This document shows, piece after piece, positions 1 through 12,700 of a stretch of DNA of 64,000 nt. Numbering within the stretch: the first letter of the stretch is position 1; each line of letters starts with the position of its first letter. The position numbers were made by a program, and so were the translations under genes. Source of the DNA: Owenia fusiformis (Eukaryota; Annelida; Polychaeta; Sabellida; Oweniidae); assembly GCA_903813345.2 (NCBI GenBank), contig CAIIXF020000001.1, positions 58,357,885-58,421,884 of the forward strand, read 5' to 3'. Below the pieces are notes generated by a model that was not told the origin of the DNA, made no database searches, and was given only the letters and a program-made list of their open reading frames with translations.

Positions 1-192
1 TCGTCCTAAATAATACCAAGTAGATCGATCAGCCCATTTTGAAAACACGTGTCTAAAAGCACACGTGTGTACAAAATATTTACAACATTTCCCAGCAGGT
101 GATACTGTCTAAGTGATGTGACGTCAATATGTACTTTATATCAATTATTTTTATCATAATGCACTGACAGTTTAAACGCAACATTCCATATA

Positions 193-1833
193 CAGACTTG
201 CCAACCTAAAATGAAAAATTTTCGGGAGATTTAAAAAAAATTGCGGTACTTTTACGGGAGTTTTTTTCAAAATCCGGTAGTTTTTGCGGGAGTTTTTTGA
301 AAAAAACCGGGAGTTTTTACGGGAGATTTTTGAAAAAACGGTAGTTTTTACGGGAGATTTAAAAAAAACGGGAGTTTTTGCGGTAAATTTTGAAAAAAAC
401 GGGAGTTTTTACGGGAGATTTGAAAAAACGGGGGTTTTTACGGGAGATTTTTTAAAAAAGGTATTTTTCGCGGTAAATTTAAAAAAACGTGACTTTTCTA
501 CGGAAGATTTCAGAAAAAACGGGAGTTTTTTCGGTAGGTTCTGAAAAAACGGGAGTTTTTACGGTAGGTTTTAAAAAAAATGAGTTTTTGCGGTAGATTT
601 TAAAAAAAAAAAACGGGAGTTTTACGGTAGATTTCTGAAAAACGGGAGTTTTTACGGTAGATTCTGAAAAAACGGGAGTTTTTACGGTAGATTTCGGAAA
701 AAACGGGAGTTTATACGGTAGATTTCTGAAAAAAACGGGAGATTTTACGGTAGATTTTGAAAAAACGGGAGTTTTTATGGTAGATTTCTGAAAAACAGGA
801 GTTTTTACTTTAGATTTTGAAAAAACGGGAGTTTTTACGGTAGATTTTGAAAGAATGGGAGTTTTTACGCCGCGGGTAGATTTCGGAAAAAACGGGAGTT
901 TTTACAGTAGACTTCGGAAAAAACGGGAGTTCTTACGGTATGTTTCTGAAAAACGGGTGTTTTTACGGTAGATTTTGAAAAAAAACGGAAGTTTTTACTT
1001 TAGATTTTGAAAAAAATGGGATTTTACGGTATGCCAAGGGCAATCTTCGTGAGGTTCCACTTTTAGGTTCGGTTTTTCGTGCATGAGCATTAAATCCAGC
1101 GATTTAATTGGTTGAAATTATTATGACGCATGCGCAGTTAATAAATTAATCAGAACTTATAATCTAAGATAGATGTCACTTACGTTCATTATTTCACAGC
1201 AGTTCCTACCCATAATGCGCCTAATATTGCGGGAATATTTTGTTTAGCGCCATATAAAAACAAAATGTATTCTCCCGACAGAAGTATGACAGAATATGAA
1301 CTGGCCCCCGTTTGTGAACATTTGGTGTGCAAACTTATACCGAACTGATCGCAGAAAAGCAATTTGAATCATGGGAATGACGTACTTTTAAGTTATTTAT
1401 GAAAGTATCGATAGTGAACCATGGGAGCCAATCCTTTTTGAAGTAAAAGAAAGAAGCGTGCCTGCAATAATCAAGGTCACAAATTTGTCAAATTCCTTTT
1501 AAATACGGTAGATTTCGACAGCAAAAAAACGGAGATTTTACGGGAGTTATACCAAGAATACGGGAGATTTTACGGGAGTTATACCAGAAAACGGGAGATT
1601 TTACGGGAGTTATACCAAGAATACGGGAGATTTTACGGGAGATTTCAGCAAAAATACGGGAGATTTTACGGCCATATTTTAAAAAAAATTACGGGAGATT
1701 TTAGTAGAAATACGGTACGGGAGTTTACGGGAGTTTTTACGGGAGAAAACGGTACGGGAGTTTGGTATTTTTTACGGAAAAACAAAAAATTTACGGGAGA
1801 TTCCCGTAAAAAAACGGGAGGTTGGCAAGTCTG
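193..1833. mobile_element. TIR element with internal minisatellite
   Basis: Perfect 15-bp terminal inverted repeats, CAGACTTGCCAACCT at 193-207 and its complement at 1819-1833, are flanked on both sides by ATATA (188-192 and 1834-1838), a possible target duplication. Nearly all the interior is a degenerate array of a roughly 28-35 bp unit of the form 'tttttacggtagattttgaaaaaacgggag', dozens of copies at about 215-1035 and 1500-1815. A unique AT-rich core lies between them at about 1035-1500. No transposase frame is visible, so this looks like a non-autonomous DNA transposon whose subterminal repeats have expanded. The 86-residue open frame in the array is low-complexity repeat translation. 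Confidence 0.75.
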
Positions 1834-2880
1834 ATATACATGATATCAGGCGAAAATGGGAAAAACCAAAGTTAAGAGATGTAGCGTGGTTTGAGCCATT
1901 TTGAAGATAAGTTGTACAATATGTTGTAGTTTGTAGAATAAACACTATAAATAAACATTACATTTTTCGAGAATAATAATTATTTTATTGTTGAGTGACA
2001 TTGCAAAACTCAGTGTGATATTGGATTGGAAATACGGGAAACAAAACACCTACTTTTTAAGTATATTTGCTCTTAAATTGAAGAACACTTTTCCTGATTC
2101 AAGGGCGCTTGACTAACGTAGAAACATTACAATTATTCTAACTATCGCAGTTGAGAAAATTAGGCGTGCGGAAAGAATGGCTACTTTATATCCTGACATC
2201 GCATATCCTAATAGTATCTCGACACTGACGCAAATTGTAACATACAGATTGACATCAACCTCTTGCCACATATTGTAATATTTACATACTGACATGAACA
2301 TACGGACACAGAGTAGCCATAATGTATCACGGCCTGTTATCAAATTATCACCATACTGATACAATATTATGTAACAATACGCATGTGCATCCTGACATCG
2401 CAAAAGTGGTACATAGTGTAGCATATTTATCCTGACTCCACAAGATGACACGAGTTGACATAAAGTCATAAAGAAATAGCTAACATCAAATTGCGTAATG
2501 GCCTAGGTTATGACATACTCGCAAAGTATTGCTTACACATCACAATCTGAACATACTGCTATTATTAAAATGACAGATGAAGTGGAAGATTCCAGGTATT
2601 ATAAGCTATTACTGTTACAAAGACACGTAACATTTAGAGCCATTATTCTCCAGCGAGCTTAACGCTTTTCCATGTTCAATTGTGTAGAGAGCAAGTTAAT
2701 CTTAATACGTACAATGGAAATGCTACTATTGTTAAAGGCATATTCCTGTCGTAATCAACCCAGAATATAATTCTAGTTTATACTTTATGACTTCTCTTAC
2801 GTAGTTCATAAACAAGATTAGCAACAATGTATAAAAATAGGTTTTCAATTAAGAATAGACGTGTAGGCTTCTCATGGGCG
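1834..2880. other. Intergenic, nothing recognised
   Basis: AT-rich sequence with no convincing coding frame or RNA gene. The one longer minus-strand frame (2113-2469) has no recognisable domain and a composition like random AT-rich sequence. Confidence 0.5.
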
Positions 2881-3038
2881 TTTGCATCGAAGCGAGCCCC
2901 ATAAAGTGGAGAACGGGGTTCACCCCCGAAATTTTTAAAAATTCACATTCAGTAGGACGACACATGGTGCATTCTAAGCTTTTTAAACTATAATACAAAA
3001 TTGCTTTTTTCTTTTTTGTTGGGGGTCACCCCTGGCTA

Positions 3039-3114
3039 CGCCCATGACTTCTAGTAAAATATATTCCAAAAATATATTACGCCCATGACTTCTAGTAAAA
3101 TATATTCCAAAAAT
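3039..3114. repeat. Tandem duplication of about 40 bp
   Basis: The stretch beginning 'acgcccatgacttctag' occurs twice head to tail (3039 and 3079). It sits at the edge of a segment (2876-3050) that contains 'ggggtcacccctggctacgcccatgac', a sequence style seen again near 22180 and 41870. This is probably a decayed dispersed repeat. Confidence 0.6.
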
Positions 3115-3356
3115 CCTTAATATCTCCATGATATGTGTAACATCTACAATTTGTATTCTATACCTGGCTACTGTTTATTGATATAAAGAAGATTTTTAAA
3201 AACGCCGAAAACACGATACAACCTAAATGCCTGGAAGGAACATAACTCCTAATTTCAGGTGTGATGCCAGGGAGGTTAGGCTACAAGAGAACTTGTGGAT
3301 GAATGTGTACAATTATGGTCCTCAGCATGGGGATTAGTTCTCCCTTTAGTAGGGAA

Positions 3357-3877
3357 CGTATTTTTCATATCTTCGGTGTACCATAGATAACAATATATTT
3401 AAACCTTATAAAACAACAGTGCAGTGAAATTGTCAAATGGTAAACTGTAAACTGGTAAAAGTGTTACCTTTTTAAAGGTTCCATTTTGCTGTGTGTAAAT
3501 TAAAACAAAATCTCTTTGTTTTGATTCGTCAGAATTTATCATTTTTGTTTTGAACAACTGACAAATTTTGACTTTAACACTGATATGTCTGTATGTGCCC
3601 TGTATATCGTTTTTTATACTGATTTTAGAAAAAACTATAATATATAATTCAAAACGTCATACTAACAATTAAAAGATGTTCCTGAACGCCAGGCGCCTCT
3701 CAAATATAAAGCACCAATCCAATATATTTAAATAGACAATCAACAATTGTAATCGGAGTGAACGTGTAATCCTTAAATGATTGCTTCATTTTGGTCAGAA
3801 ATTATTATTACAATTGTCTTTAATAATATTAACTACATGATCAACGACGTATTTTTCATATGTTCGGTGTACCATAT
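3357..3877. repeat. 30-bp direct repeats flanking AT-rich DNA
   Basis: Nearly identical copies of 'acgtatttttcatat.ttcggtgtaccata' occur at about 3357-3387 and 3848-3877. The second copy sits just before the foldback element at 3888. They may be the remains of a repeat into which later elements inserted. Confidence 0.5.
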
Positions 3878-3887
3878 TGAACATTAT

Positions 3888-5310
3888 GGTACGTTCACAC
3901 CAACGGCGCTTTGATGGCGCTTTAAAGCGGCTTGTAAAGCGGCACCAAAGCGTAACAAAGCTTAATTAAAGCGTCGGGGTCGTAATAGGTCGTAGAAAAG
4001 CTCGGGAGTAAAGCGGGATATTCGGCAAGAGCGCTAAAAAATTTAAACTGTTTAAGCGTTCGCACCAACGGCGCTTTGATGGCGCTTTAAAGCGGATTGT
4101 AAAGCGGCACCAAAGCGTAACAAAGCTTGATTAAAGCGTCGGGATCGTAATAGGTCGTAGAGAAGTTCGGAGTAAAGCGGGATATTCGGCAAGAGCGCCA
4201 AAAAATGTTAAACTGTTTAAAAATTTTGGGCGCTCTGTTACGAATCGATTAAGCGCCGAGAGCGTATCAAAGCTTAACAAACCGTAACAAAGCTCAACAA
4301 AGCTTGACTCAAAGCGTAGGAAAGCTTAACACAGCTTGGTTCAAAGCGGGGACCCCAGTCTATTCACGGTTTGTTACCACTTGACACGCTTCGTTAAGAT
4401 GTCTCAAGATTTGCTACGATCTGGCATGAAGATCTGACACGAGGTCAGACGCTTTCATCAATATCTGACACTCTTTGTTACACTTTCCTGAGGGACTCTC
4501 AAGCTTTCCAACGAATTGAGACGCTTTAATCAAGGATTGAAACGCTTTGCTAGGCTTTGTTACGCTTGAAAGTTTTCACACGCTATATCACGCCGTGCGA
4601 CAAACGTCATGTCTTCTTCAGATAGGTCATGCTCTGGTCCATCTCGAATTTCTGGATCTCGTTGTTCTGCCATCGTGTTCTCGAGTCAAAGATGCAATGG
4701 TTTTATGGATCTACTGCATCTTTATATAGTCATTGGATCAAAAGCGGCATGGAATCGGCGATCTCGACATTTTCCAATGCGTGACAGAGCTTAACAGAGC
4801 GTAACAATGCACAACAGAGTTTTGCAATCGTATCAGAGCCTGATTTAAAGCGTCATAATCGCATCAAAGCGTAATAATGCTTATCAAAGCTTTTCAAAGC
4901 GTGATTTCAAGCGTAACAAAGCCTGATCAAAGTGGGATCAAAGCGTGAGGAACCTTTTAGAGCTATGTTAAGCTTTCCTACGCTTTGGATCAAGTTTTTC
5001 TGAGCTTTGTTACGGTTTGTTAAGCTTTGATACGCTCTCGGCGCTTAATCGATTCGTAACAGAGCGCCCAAATTTTTTAAGAGTTTAAAATTTTTTGGCG
5101 CTCTTGCCGAATATCCCGTTTTACTCTGAGCTTTTCTACGACCTATTACGACCCCGACGCTTTAATCAAACTTTGTTACGCTTTGGTGCCGCTTTACAAG
5201 CCGCTTTAAAGCGCCATCAAAGCGCCGTTGGTATGAAGAAAAATGACAAAAATGACGGCGCTTTGCTCGCCGATTTAAAGCGTGGCATTCGCCGTTGGTG
5301 TGAACGTACC
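3888..5310. mobile_element. Foldback element rich in AAAGCG/CGCTTT
   Basis: The ends are inverted copies of GGTACGTTCACACCAACGG (3888 onward and ending at 5310). Both arms, hundreds of bases long, pair with each other: the block from the 'tttgatggcgctttaaagcgg' region through 'gatattcggcaagagcg' reappears inverted at about 5095-5230. The left arm is itself duplicated in tandem, with one copy from about 3895 and a second from about 4057, roughly 160 bp apart. The centre (4240-5060) is full of short 'caaagcttaacaaagcg' words on both strands. No transposase is seen; the short frames here are repeat translation. This is a non-autonomous foldback-type transposon. Confidence 0.8.
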
Positions 5311-5423
5311 TTTAACAATAAAACATACATAATTCATATGTTATGCATATAATCCAACACATGTTTCTGTTTGATCATACGGGTGATATTTCATTTCATG
5401 CAGTAATGTTGAAATAAGTGAAT

Positions 5424-5592
5424 TCTGTTAACTAATAGTATCAATATTATTGAACAGAGAGCATGTACAATTATCGCATCACAAACAGAAATATACCTCG
5501 ACCTTCAAGTGAGGTCATTTCCGTGTTTGTGATGTGATAATCCTACATGTTCTCTGTTTGATATGATATTGATAAAATTAGTAATAGAAATG
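5424..5592. mobile_element. Short palindromic element (MITE-like)
   Basis: About 75-bp arms are inverted copies: 'gaacagagagcatgta' near 5452 pairs with 'acatgttctctgttt' near 5546, and 'tatcgcatcacaaac' pairs with 'gtttgtgatgtgata'. A spacer of about 40 bp around 5500 separates them. The whole unit is a perfect-looking hairpin with no coding content. Confidence 0.65.
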
Positions 5593-6063
5593 GAAATTAT
5601 CAATTATTTGATACTTTTCTTATTTCTATTAGTGGAGAACATTACACGTTATTAGTTTAGCTACATGCGTTTAAGAGAACTAGTGCGTGGATTTGGAATA
5701 TGGTCCTTTTAGTTCTTCTCTTCGTATCACGTACATGCCCATTAGAGTATAAAATTACCTGTAAAAATACCTGTAAAAAGCTCCACGAAAAATGGGGGGA
5801 GAGAGACAGTAGACCTTTAAATTCAGATTTGACCTTTCCCTTTAACATTTCAGAGGTCAAGGTTATTGATCTAGGTCAGCTAAAATGGGCGCAATAAGAT
5901 TGATTGCAAATTGAAATGTCTATTTATGACTTGCAATACCATTCTTTAGTGAACGTAAAGCAAAAAATACCCCCAGTGTCAATGCCAGGACGGTAGCATA
6001 TTGAAACTGAATTACATGGCCTATATATTATGAAATTATGGTTATGTTGGCCACCTCTTAAAT

Positions 6064-6795
6064 AAAGGAGTGGTATCGATATGGTGAACTTTTTGAAAAC
6101 ACGTTTCTCTTAAACCAGTCATAAAAAAATCTAAAAATTTAACACATCGTCAATTTAATGGTCATCTTTTGAATGGTAACAATATAATTTGAAAAATATA
6201 TGTATACTTTCATCTTTGTTGTTTTAGAAAACACATCAAACACTTGTTTTGTTCTTGGTATCATGTTTCCAGACAAAATGAAACATTTTTCGAACCTAAT
6301 TGGAACAAAACGACATAACAATAAACACAACATGTTTAGGTCTCTCAATATTGTAATTGTACAAAGGAAATTTGTTTTGATTTTAAAAAAGTATCTTGTT
6401 AATGAAATTGATTTTTATCTATTTTTTTTGGGGGGGGGGTTGCTTTAATGTTTTGAATACTTTTTTAAAATCAACCTAAAATTCCTTTGTATAACTATAA
6501 TATTGAGAGGTCTAAAACATGCTGTATATGCTATTTTGTTCCAACAAGGTTCGGAAAGACATTTTATTTCATCCTCAAGAATTGGTAGAATGGAACAAAA
6601 AACAATTGCACTAAAACAAAAAATGTTAACAAAAACAGTTATATAAAATATTTCTCAATAATTTTCGCATTAAATTGTTGTCAATCAGTCAACAATAAAT
6701 AAAATACCGTGTTATTTACAGAATGTTTTCAATAAATGGTTTAAGAGAAAAAACATTGTTGAATTCAGTTCACCATATCGATACCTATCCTTTAG
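6064..6795. mobile_element. Long inverted-repeat (hairpin) element
   Basis: The ends match in inverted orientation ('ggtatcgatatggtgaac' at 6071 and 'gttcaccatatcgatacc' at about 6768). Pairing continues inward: 'ggtctctcaatatt' at about 6340 is inverted at about 6500, and the 'aaaaaagtat' arm meets its mate. The arms meet near 6430-6445 at a run of T then G. The result is a near-complete palindrome of about 730 bp with partial divergence. The short open frames on both strands are mirror images and not genes. Confidence 0.75.
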
Positions 6796-6798
6796 TCT

Positions 6799-8411
6799 TA
6801 AAATCATAATAAAAATAAGCGTTTTGTTTTAATAACAAATTCTCCCTATTTTTCTGATGCTGCTTCGCAAAATTCCAAATACTACCCTTTTGTGCTGTTT
6901 CAAAATTATTATATGTAAGCTACTCAATATGTTGTAACTCTTAATGAGAACCATCACTCTTGCTTTCTAAAATTGATTTAATTAACTGCATCAAAGATTA
7001 AAAACATCATTTTACTTTATTAATGCCCTACCCAAATGATCTAATTGAGAAGCGGCATTAACATTGATCAATGCTTATTCCGCGCAATGATCGTCATTTC
7101 GAGTCATAGAGAGAGAATATTACTCCCAAACCACTATCTGTTCTATCTGTTCTCAATTTCTGCATATCAAGTTCACTAAATAAGCCTCATGAAAAATGTA
7201 CAGAATGGGGATCAATTTTGAAAGCATCCTTTAACTGTATTATATACACAGTTAAACATGTATATCCGAACACCTTACTAATCCGAACACCTCTCAATGT
7301 GAACACTTTTTTCCACCTCAGTCCCAAACTTGTTATCTCCCATCTGCCCACATTAGTATAATGCTCTTAGCATTATGCTAATATGTTTAACAGAGTAGCT
7401 TTGTAAAGAAAATGCGTTGTAATAATTACTTGGATACGATGATGACAGAATCAATGAGCAATGTTTCTCAACTAAGAACTAAGCAATATGTCTCTGGTTC
7501 TGTAATTAAAACGAATTTCTCATCTTAATTGCCATTTGAATTTTACAAAGCACAGGTAATACAGGTATAATATTTGTAATCTACTTATAATTACCCTCAA
7601 TTAGAATTTAATAAAGATATGCTTTGGAGATTTCTCAAAATTATTTATCACTAAACATGTATCCAGCCAAAAATCGCTAGTATTTGAGCTATTGTGCGGA
7701 TAGACAGACGGAAGGACTGTTTGATGGATGGCTTTACTATATCCCTTATGACATTCGTTTGTTAGGATAATAAAACAAATAAGCTCCATGAATTATATAT
7801 GTTTTGGTGAGTGATCAGCACAAAATACACAATATATTTTTTGCTCATTCTGCATTTGCTCTGCTACATCGATGGAACACGGTTAAACCGAATTTTTTTC
7901 TTGAGCATACTTAGCTCTCAGTTAATAGTTTCCCACAAATGGGTAACTCAGATGTGCCATGTGCCAAGAATAAAACGTTATTGAGTGCTAGTAAATATGG
8001 AGCTTGACTCCACTATGTCTGTCAAACAGTAAGAAAGCACATCAGATGTCCATTGTAATAATATCGAGGATGTATATTCTGATATTATACTATCTTAGAG
8101 GCTCATTCAGGCCTCATAGCATCAGCAATGAGATTCTTAATGCCACTTTCACAAATTGACTCTCCCTTTCATTAGGAAAATATTAATCAAGGTTTTGTTT
8201 TGACAATATAGACTACGGTCATATCTAGTTATCTGTGTCTAAATTCGTTAAAAATAATGCTTTTGTGTCTAAAAATCAAGCTGCTATCACCCCCAAAATG
8301 CAATCTGATTTTCATCACAAATAATTGCATTGTGTGGTTCAAATCATTATCATCATCTCTCCGGAGAATTAACACATACAAAACAAGCCAAGTACCACAA
8401 TTCAGTTGTGT
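6799..8411. other. Intergenic, decayed repeats only
   Basis: No gene is recognised. A decayed GGAC-type repeat tail ('agacagacggaagg ... ctatatccctta ... ggataata') lies at about 7690-7770, related to copies near 16505-16600 and 25115-25210. A half Tigger-like end ('acatgtatatccgaacacc') is at about 7255-7275. Confidence 0.5.
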
Positions 8412-8935
8412 ATGCAATATGTCATTTCCCATAATTCTGTATGGTTAATGCATTTTCAATACAAAGTAGGCTTCAGCTAACATTCCAGAATTCTGCATGG
8501 TGCAAGCCTTGTCAAAGATTGATTGTTTGCCATAATTCTGTATTGTTAATTTATTTTGAATACAAATTAAAAATTAGACAACATCTCAGAATTCAGCATG
8601 ACAGGTGCCATGTCATATACACATAAAGTAGGTCATTTCCCATAATTCTGTATGGTCAATTCATTTTCAATACAAAGTAGGTTTAAGCCCACATCCAGCA
8701 AATCAACATGAGAGCCATGTCATATACACACGAAGTAGGTCATTTCCCATAATTTTGAATGGTCAATTCACTTTCAATACAAATCAACATGAGAGCCATG
8801 TCATATACACACAAAGTAGGTCATTTCCCATAATTTTGTATGGTCAATTCATTTTCAATACAAAGTAGACTATAGCCCACATCCTGCAAATCAACATGAT
8901 GAGAGCCATGTCATCTCCATACAAAGTATGCCATA
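8412..8935. repeat. Minisatellite, about 5 copies of a 75-115 bp unit
   Basis: Each unit contains 'catttcccataattctgtatgg', then 'caattcattttcaatacaaa', then 'catcctgcaaatcaacatgagagccatgtcatatacac'. Units differ in length and by point changes. The array lies downstream of the UCKL1 stop codon and has no coding potential. Confidence 0.75.
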
Positions 8936-9662
8936 ATCTACAGAGCATTGATCTTTACATCCGCAGCCACCCAATAAAATCTTTGACAAATTAGGAATTC
9001 CTTCAACATTGGTATAACTTCCTCATAATCAATAGTCTATTAAGCATCCTCTAAAGAGAGTAAGATGTGATTTTTGCCATCATAAAGAATAAGGAAAATC
9101 TGGAAATTTTTGAGATTCCTCAGTTTTATTACATTTTGAACATGCATGATTCAAGACAGAACATCTTTGTTTTTTATGGCAAAGGAACTATACATAAAAA
9201 TAAACCGCATTTTAAACTCTCATAATGTTGCCTTCTTGTCATAAAAGTCACTATTGGATCGGCCATATCCGACACTATACCGTATGCTCGTCAATCTGCT
9301 AAGTAAGCGTCTAACTTAGAAGTCAGTGAGCAAATACAATTATAGCTATTTTGAGAATATCATAGATTTTCTTATTAGTATGCCTCTGTAATGTTATAAA
9401 TCCATCAGGTTGACTTTGTCAGATCTTTGAATAGGCCTCCATGGATGGAAACCACAGATAAAGACATTAATCTCCATTCTCCAAACTACTGACATAATCC
9501 AAGTTCCGATCAATAATTTGAAAATTGAGGCACCTCTATCCATATAAAGAAGATTTCACACAGCTATAGAAATCTTCCTTATTTGCACCTGTATGTGTGA
9601 TTAAGATGCATTTTAAGCTTGGATTTCAGATAAATAAATATCCTAGGAAAGTTTATGTTTGT
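8936..9662 (-). other. Probable UCKL1 3' untranslated region
   Basis: Non-coding sequence directly downstream (minus strand) of the UCKL1 stop codon. A candidate polyadenylation signal, AATAAA on the minus strand, is at 9125-9130, which would give a 3' UTR of roughly 530-550 nt. The transcript end cannot be fixed without RNA data. Confidence 0.4.
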
Positions 9663-9739
9663 TCAGTCTATAGTGAACACTCCACTGTCTATGTCATCAA
9701 GCTCTAGGCCAGTTCCAAAGAATCGGTCTCCAAAGTTAC
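9663..9739 (-). CDS. UCKL1: UCKL1 exon 13 (stop codon)
   Basis: Acceptor TTTCAG|GT. It codes for [20 protein letters not shown] and FTID, then TGA. The conserved GNFGDR(Y/F)FGT block identifies the C terminus of UCKL1. Confidence 0.93.
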
Positions 9740-12700
9740 CTGAAACAACGAGAAAAATATGGGTCAATATGGGCATAAATGCAACAAACAGAGTGCATTA
9801 CAAGCAAAACTGACTGGTTTAAATTGAATTACAGAACAGTTACCATGTTTTTTAATGTAACTTTTGCAGCTACTCCAGAATAGGGATGACCTGCTTAGGG
9901 GTACTAATTGTGAAACATGGGCTACGCTACGCAGGTGTGTACACAAACTAACTATTGGCTTGCTTTGTTCCATCATAACATTGATTACCTCAATGCATTA
10001 GGCTACATTGTCTCACTAATTCAGACCATGTCGGGAAGTATTGAATTTTCATTTTTCTACATAAATGTACATGTATGTCATGTATTTGTGGCAGTTTAAT
10101 TATGGATGTGAATAAAATGACATACAACAGCTCCAATTAATAGATGTCTACTGTATTGTAAGAAAAGCAAGATGCTACATGCTTTGTTTTATGTGATAAC
10201 TGATATGCTTTTTATGATGAATCTTTTATTTAAAATCAAAAATAGAAGTTTTGTTATAAAAAGAACTAGAACTAGAAGATGAACAGATCGCTAACATAAT
10301 TTGACGGACATGTATATTTCAACTCAAACACTGAAACAAGACTTTCTTGAATTCCTTTTGTTATTTGTAAGAGACATGAAATTATCTCAAAGATTAGTCC
10401 TTGATCACACTGGGCATCAGGATGTTTAATTTAAGCACAAACATTGAATACAATTGAACGCATAGAGATTATAGAGAGAAATCCGAAATGGGAAAACTGC
10501 ATCTCAAAACGATAAAATAATATTGGCAATTTAACCAACAGATGAATGTGGAGTCGCAAGAAAATTGCAAATCGACCAAATATCATTATTCTCTTGTAAA
10601 CATATCAGGTTTTTCAATACAGATTTGTAATTGTAAAAAGAAACTGATATTTCTATTGATTATATATGAGGTTAATTCACGTAAGTATATTACCATGACC
10701 CTAATATTGGTTTCACCATGTACCTCTGTAGTCCTAGCAAACACAATTAAAATAGAAAACACATTTCAAATTCATGTTATTAATTTTTCGATAATCATTA
10801 TTCAAATCTCACTCGACAAGCTAGATGAATAAAGAATTGATTAAGGATTTATAAATTCAGTTGAGTATGGAGGTCTGATTATTATCTATCCCTTCAAGTC
10901 AGTTTCAAAATGACCTAAGTGTCCATTAATAAGTTTAGAGTATTGCCCCAGTGTATCATACTGGAATATCCCAGATATGAGATCATATGATAAAATTGTA
11001 AAAACCTTACCCTGAATCTCAATTAGTTAACTGCATCGCCCTCTGATTTTAGAGATGAGTTTATAGTGTTGATTCTGACCTCAAATGATATTTTTATTGA
11101 AATTTGATATAAATGTTAGCTAATAGGACGATAATGGAGATTGGTGTAGATTTTGATTTCCTTATATGCACTTACTCTGGTTATATAAAGAGTAGATCAA
11201 AGCATTGTCTCTCTTTAAGAGTGGATGTGAAGATCAACTCTTGCAAAGAGTAAAGGAACCTGTTCCCTTGAGAAAATGTGATGTGTGGAGACTTGACATT
11301 GATACATTAACCCATTTAATCCATACAAAAGCCCACAGAATGCTCAGTATAGCTTCCAACTAAGCCCCAATTATCTACATTTCCCAGTTGACTGATATTG
11401 ATAAAGTATTCTAAAGATAGATTTTGGGAGTATTTTACAATATCAGAATTCAGGCCCATATAGCCAAATGCTTTATTTTGCAGGATTTTATTTGGAAATA
11501 AATAAATTTGTGATCAGAATTTTTACCCTAAAATGGTAAAATGAATGAGAATGAATGAATGAATGCTGCAGATGGTAGATGGTAAGATATCTATATTTCC
11601 CTCAAGATATACCCCATATTCAAAACCTACCATAACATAATCCTCATATATCTTTGGTTTCCTTAGTCAGAAAATGTAAGCAATAAGTAAATGACCTGAT
11701 AGAGAACAGATCCTGACAAGAATAGCTCTTTCAGTACCTCTTTAAGTATAAGCCATATACTTGTTGAAGCTAATGTGAATGGTGACATGAATAACTCTGA
11801 TATCAAAGCTGAATGGTTTAACTAACTTGCCTATTATATGACAAGAGCCACACTGACAATTTAAAGTGGCAGCAAAAGATATAGAATGTAATATGTTAAA
11901 AGCAATCATCAATTCACATGTCAATGTGTCCAGTGCCATCCAAAATTAAATATCTGAACAAAGATATCCGAAATGGAAATAACTGAAGATTAAGGATGTA
12001 AATATGTTCCAATTTAGAATTAATAAATTGCAAAAATTCCTTTTTAAGAATCATTCCCAATCATTCCGTAAAACAGTTTTCTTGATTTTGGTAATTAAAA
12101 AAATCAATATCCCAAGTAATCCAATTCATTTCAGGTATGCAAATTCAATATGTTTTTCAATCATTTCACAACTTTCAAAACAAGATGCCAAAGATTTCAG
12201 TATGCAGAAAAAGTTCACCCTCAATCATCTCTATCACTTATTGCCCCTTTAATAGTACATCCAATAAATCCAATGCAAACAAAAACCTTGACTCAATTCA
12301 TAAATTAACAGAACAATGAGACAAAACATTGATAAAGCTGACCATTACTCCATCTCACTTTCAATCTCCCGCACACAACTGAAAATTACTTTGAATTTGT
12401 AAGACTGTTCCCAGATATAGCACTGATACAATTTGCATTATTGACGGCTTTGATAAATGACTCTGATACGGCACAGTGATGGGCTTTAAAGGGACAGATA
12501 TAAAGATTCCTGCTGATACAGAAAACTCATTTGATGGAGTAGATAATGAATTGGTATTAAGAAGTTAGGCAGTGGTTCTTTTAGTAATTCCCCATCAGTC
12601 AAAGATAATAGCCTATGACATCTATCAATAGTGCAATTTGTGAAATTGCTAGTTTATCTATTGTAATACACAATACAGCTGGAGTGGTATGAATAAACAA

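Noticed and set aside
284-544. 86-residue open frame at the start of the window
   Set aside because: It is a translation of the minisatellite inside the 193-1833 element.
2113-2469. 118-residue minus-strand frame
   Set aside because: No domain or codon signal and no neighbouring exon; consistent with chance in AT-rich DNA.
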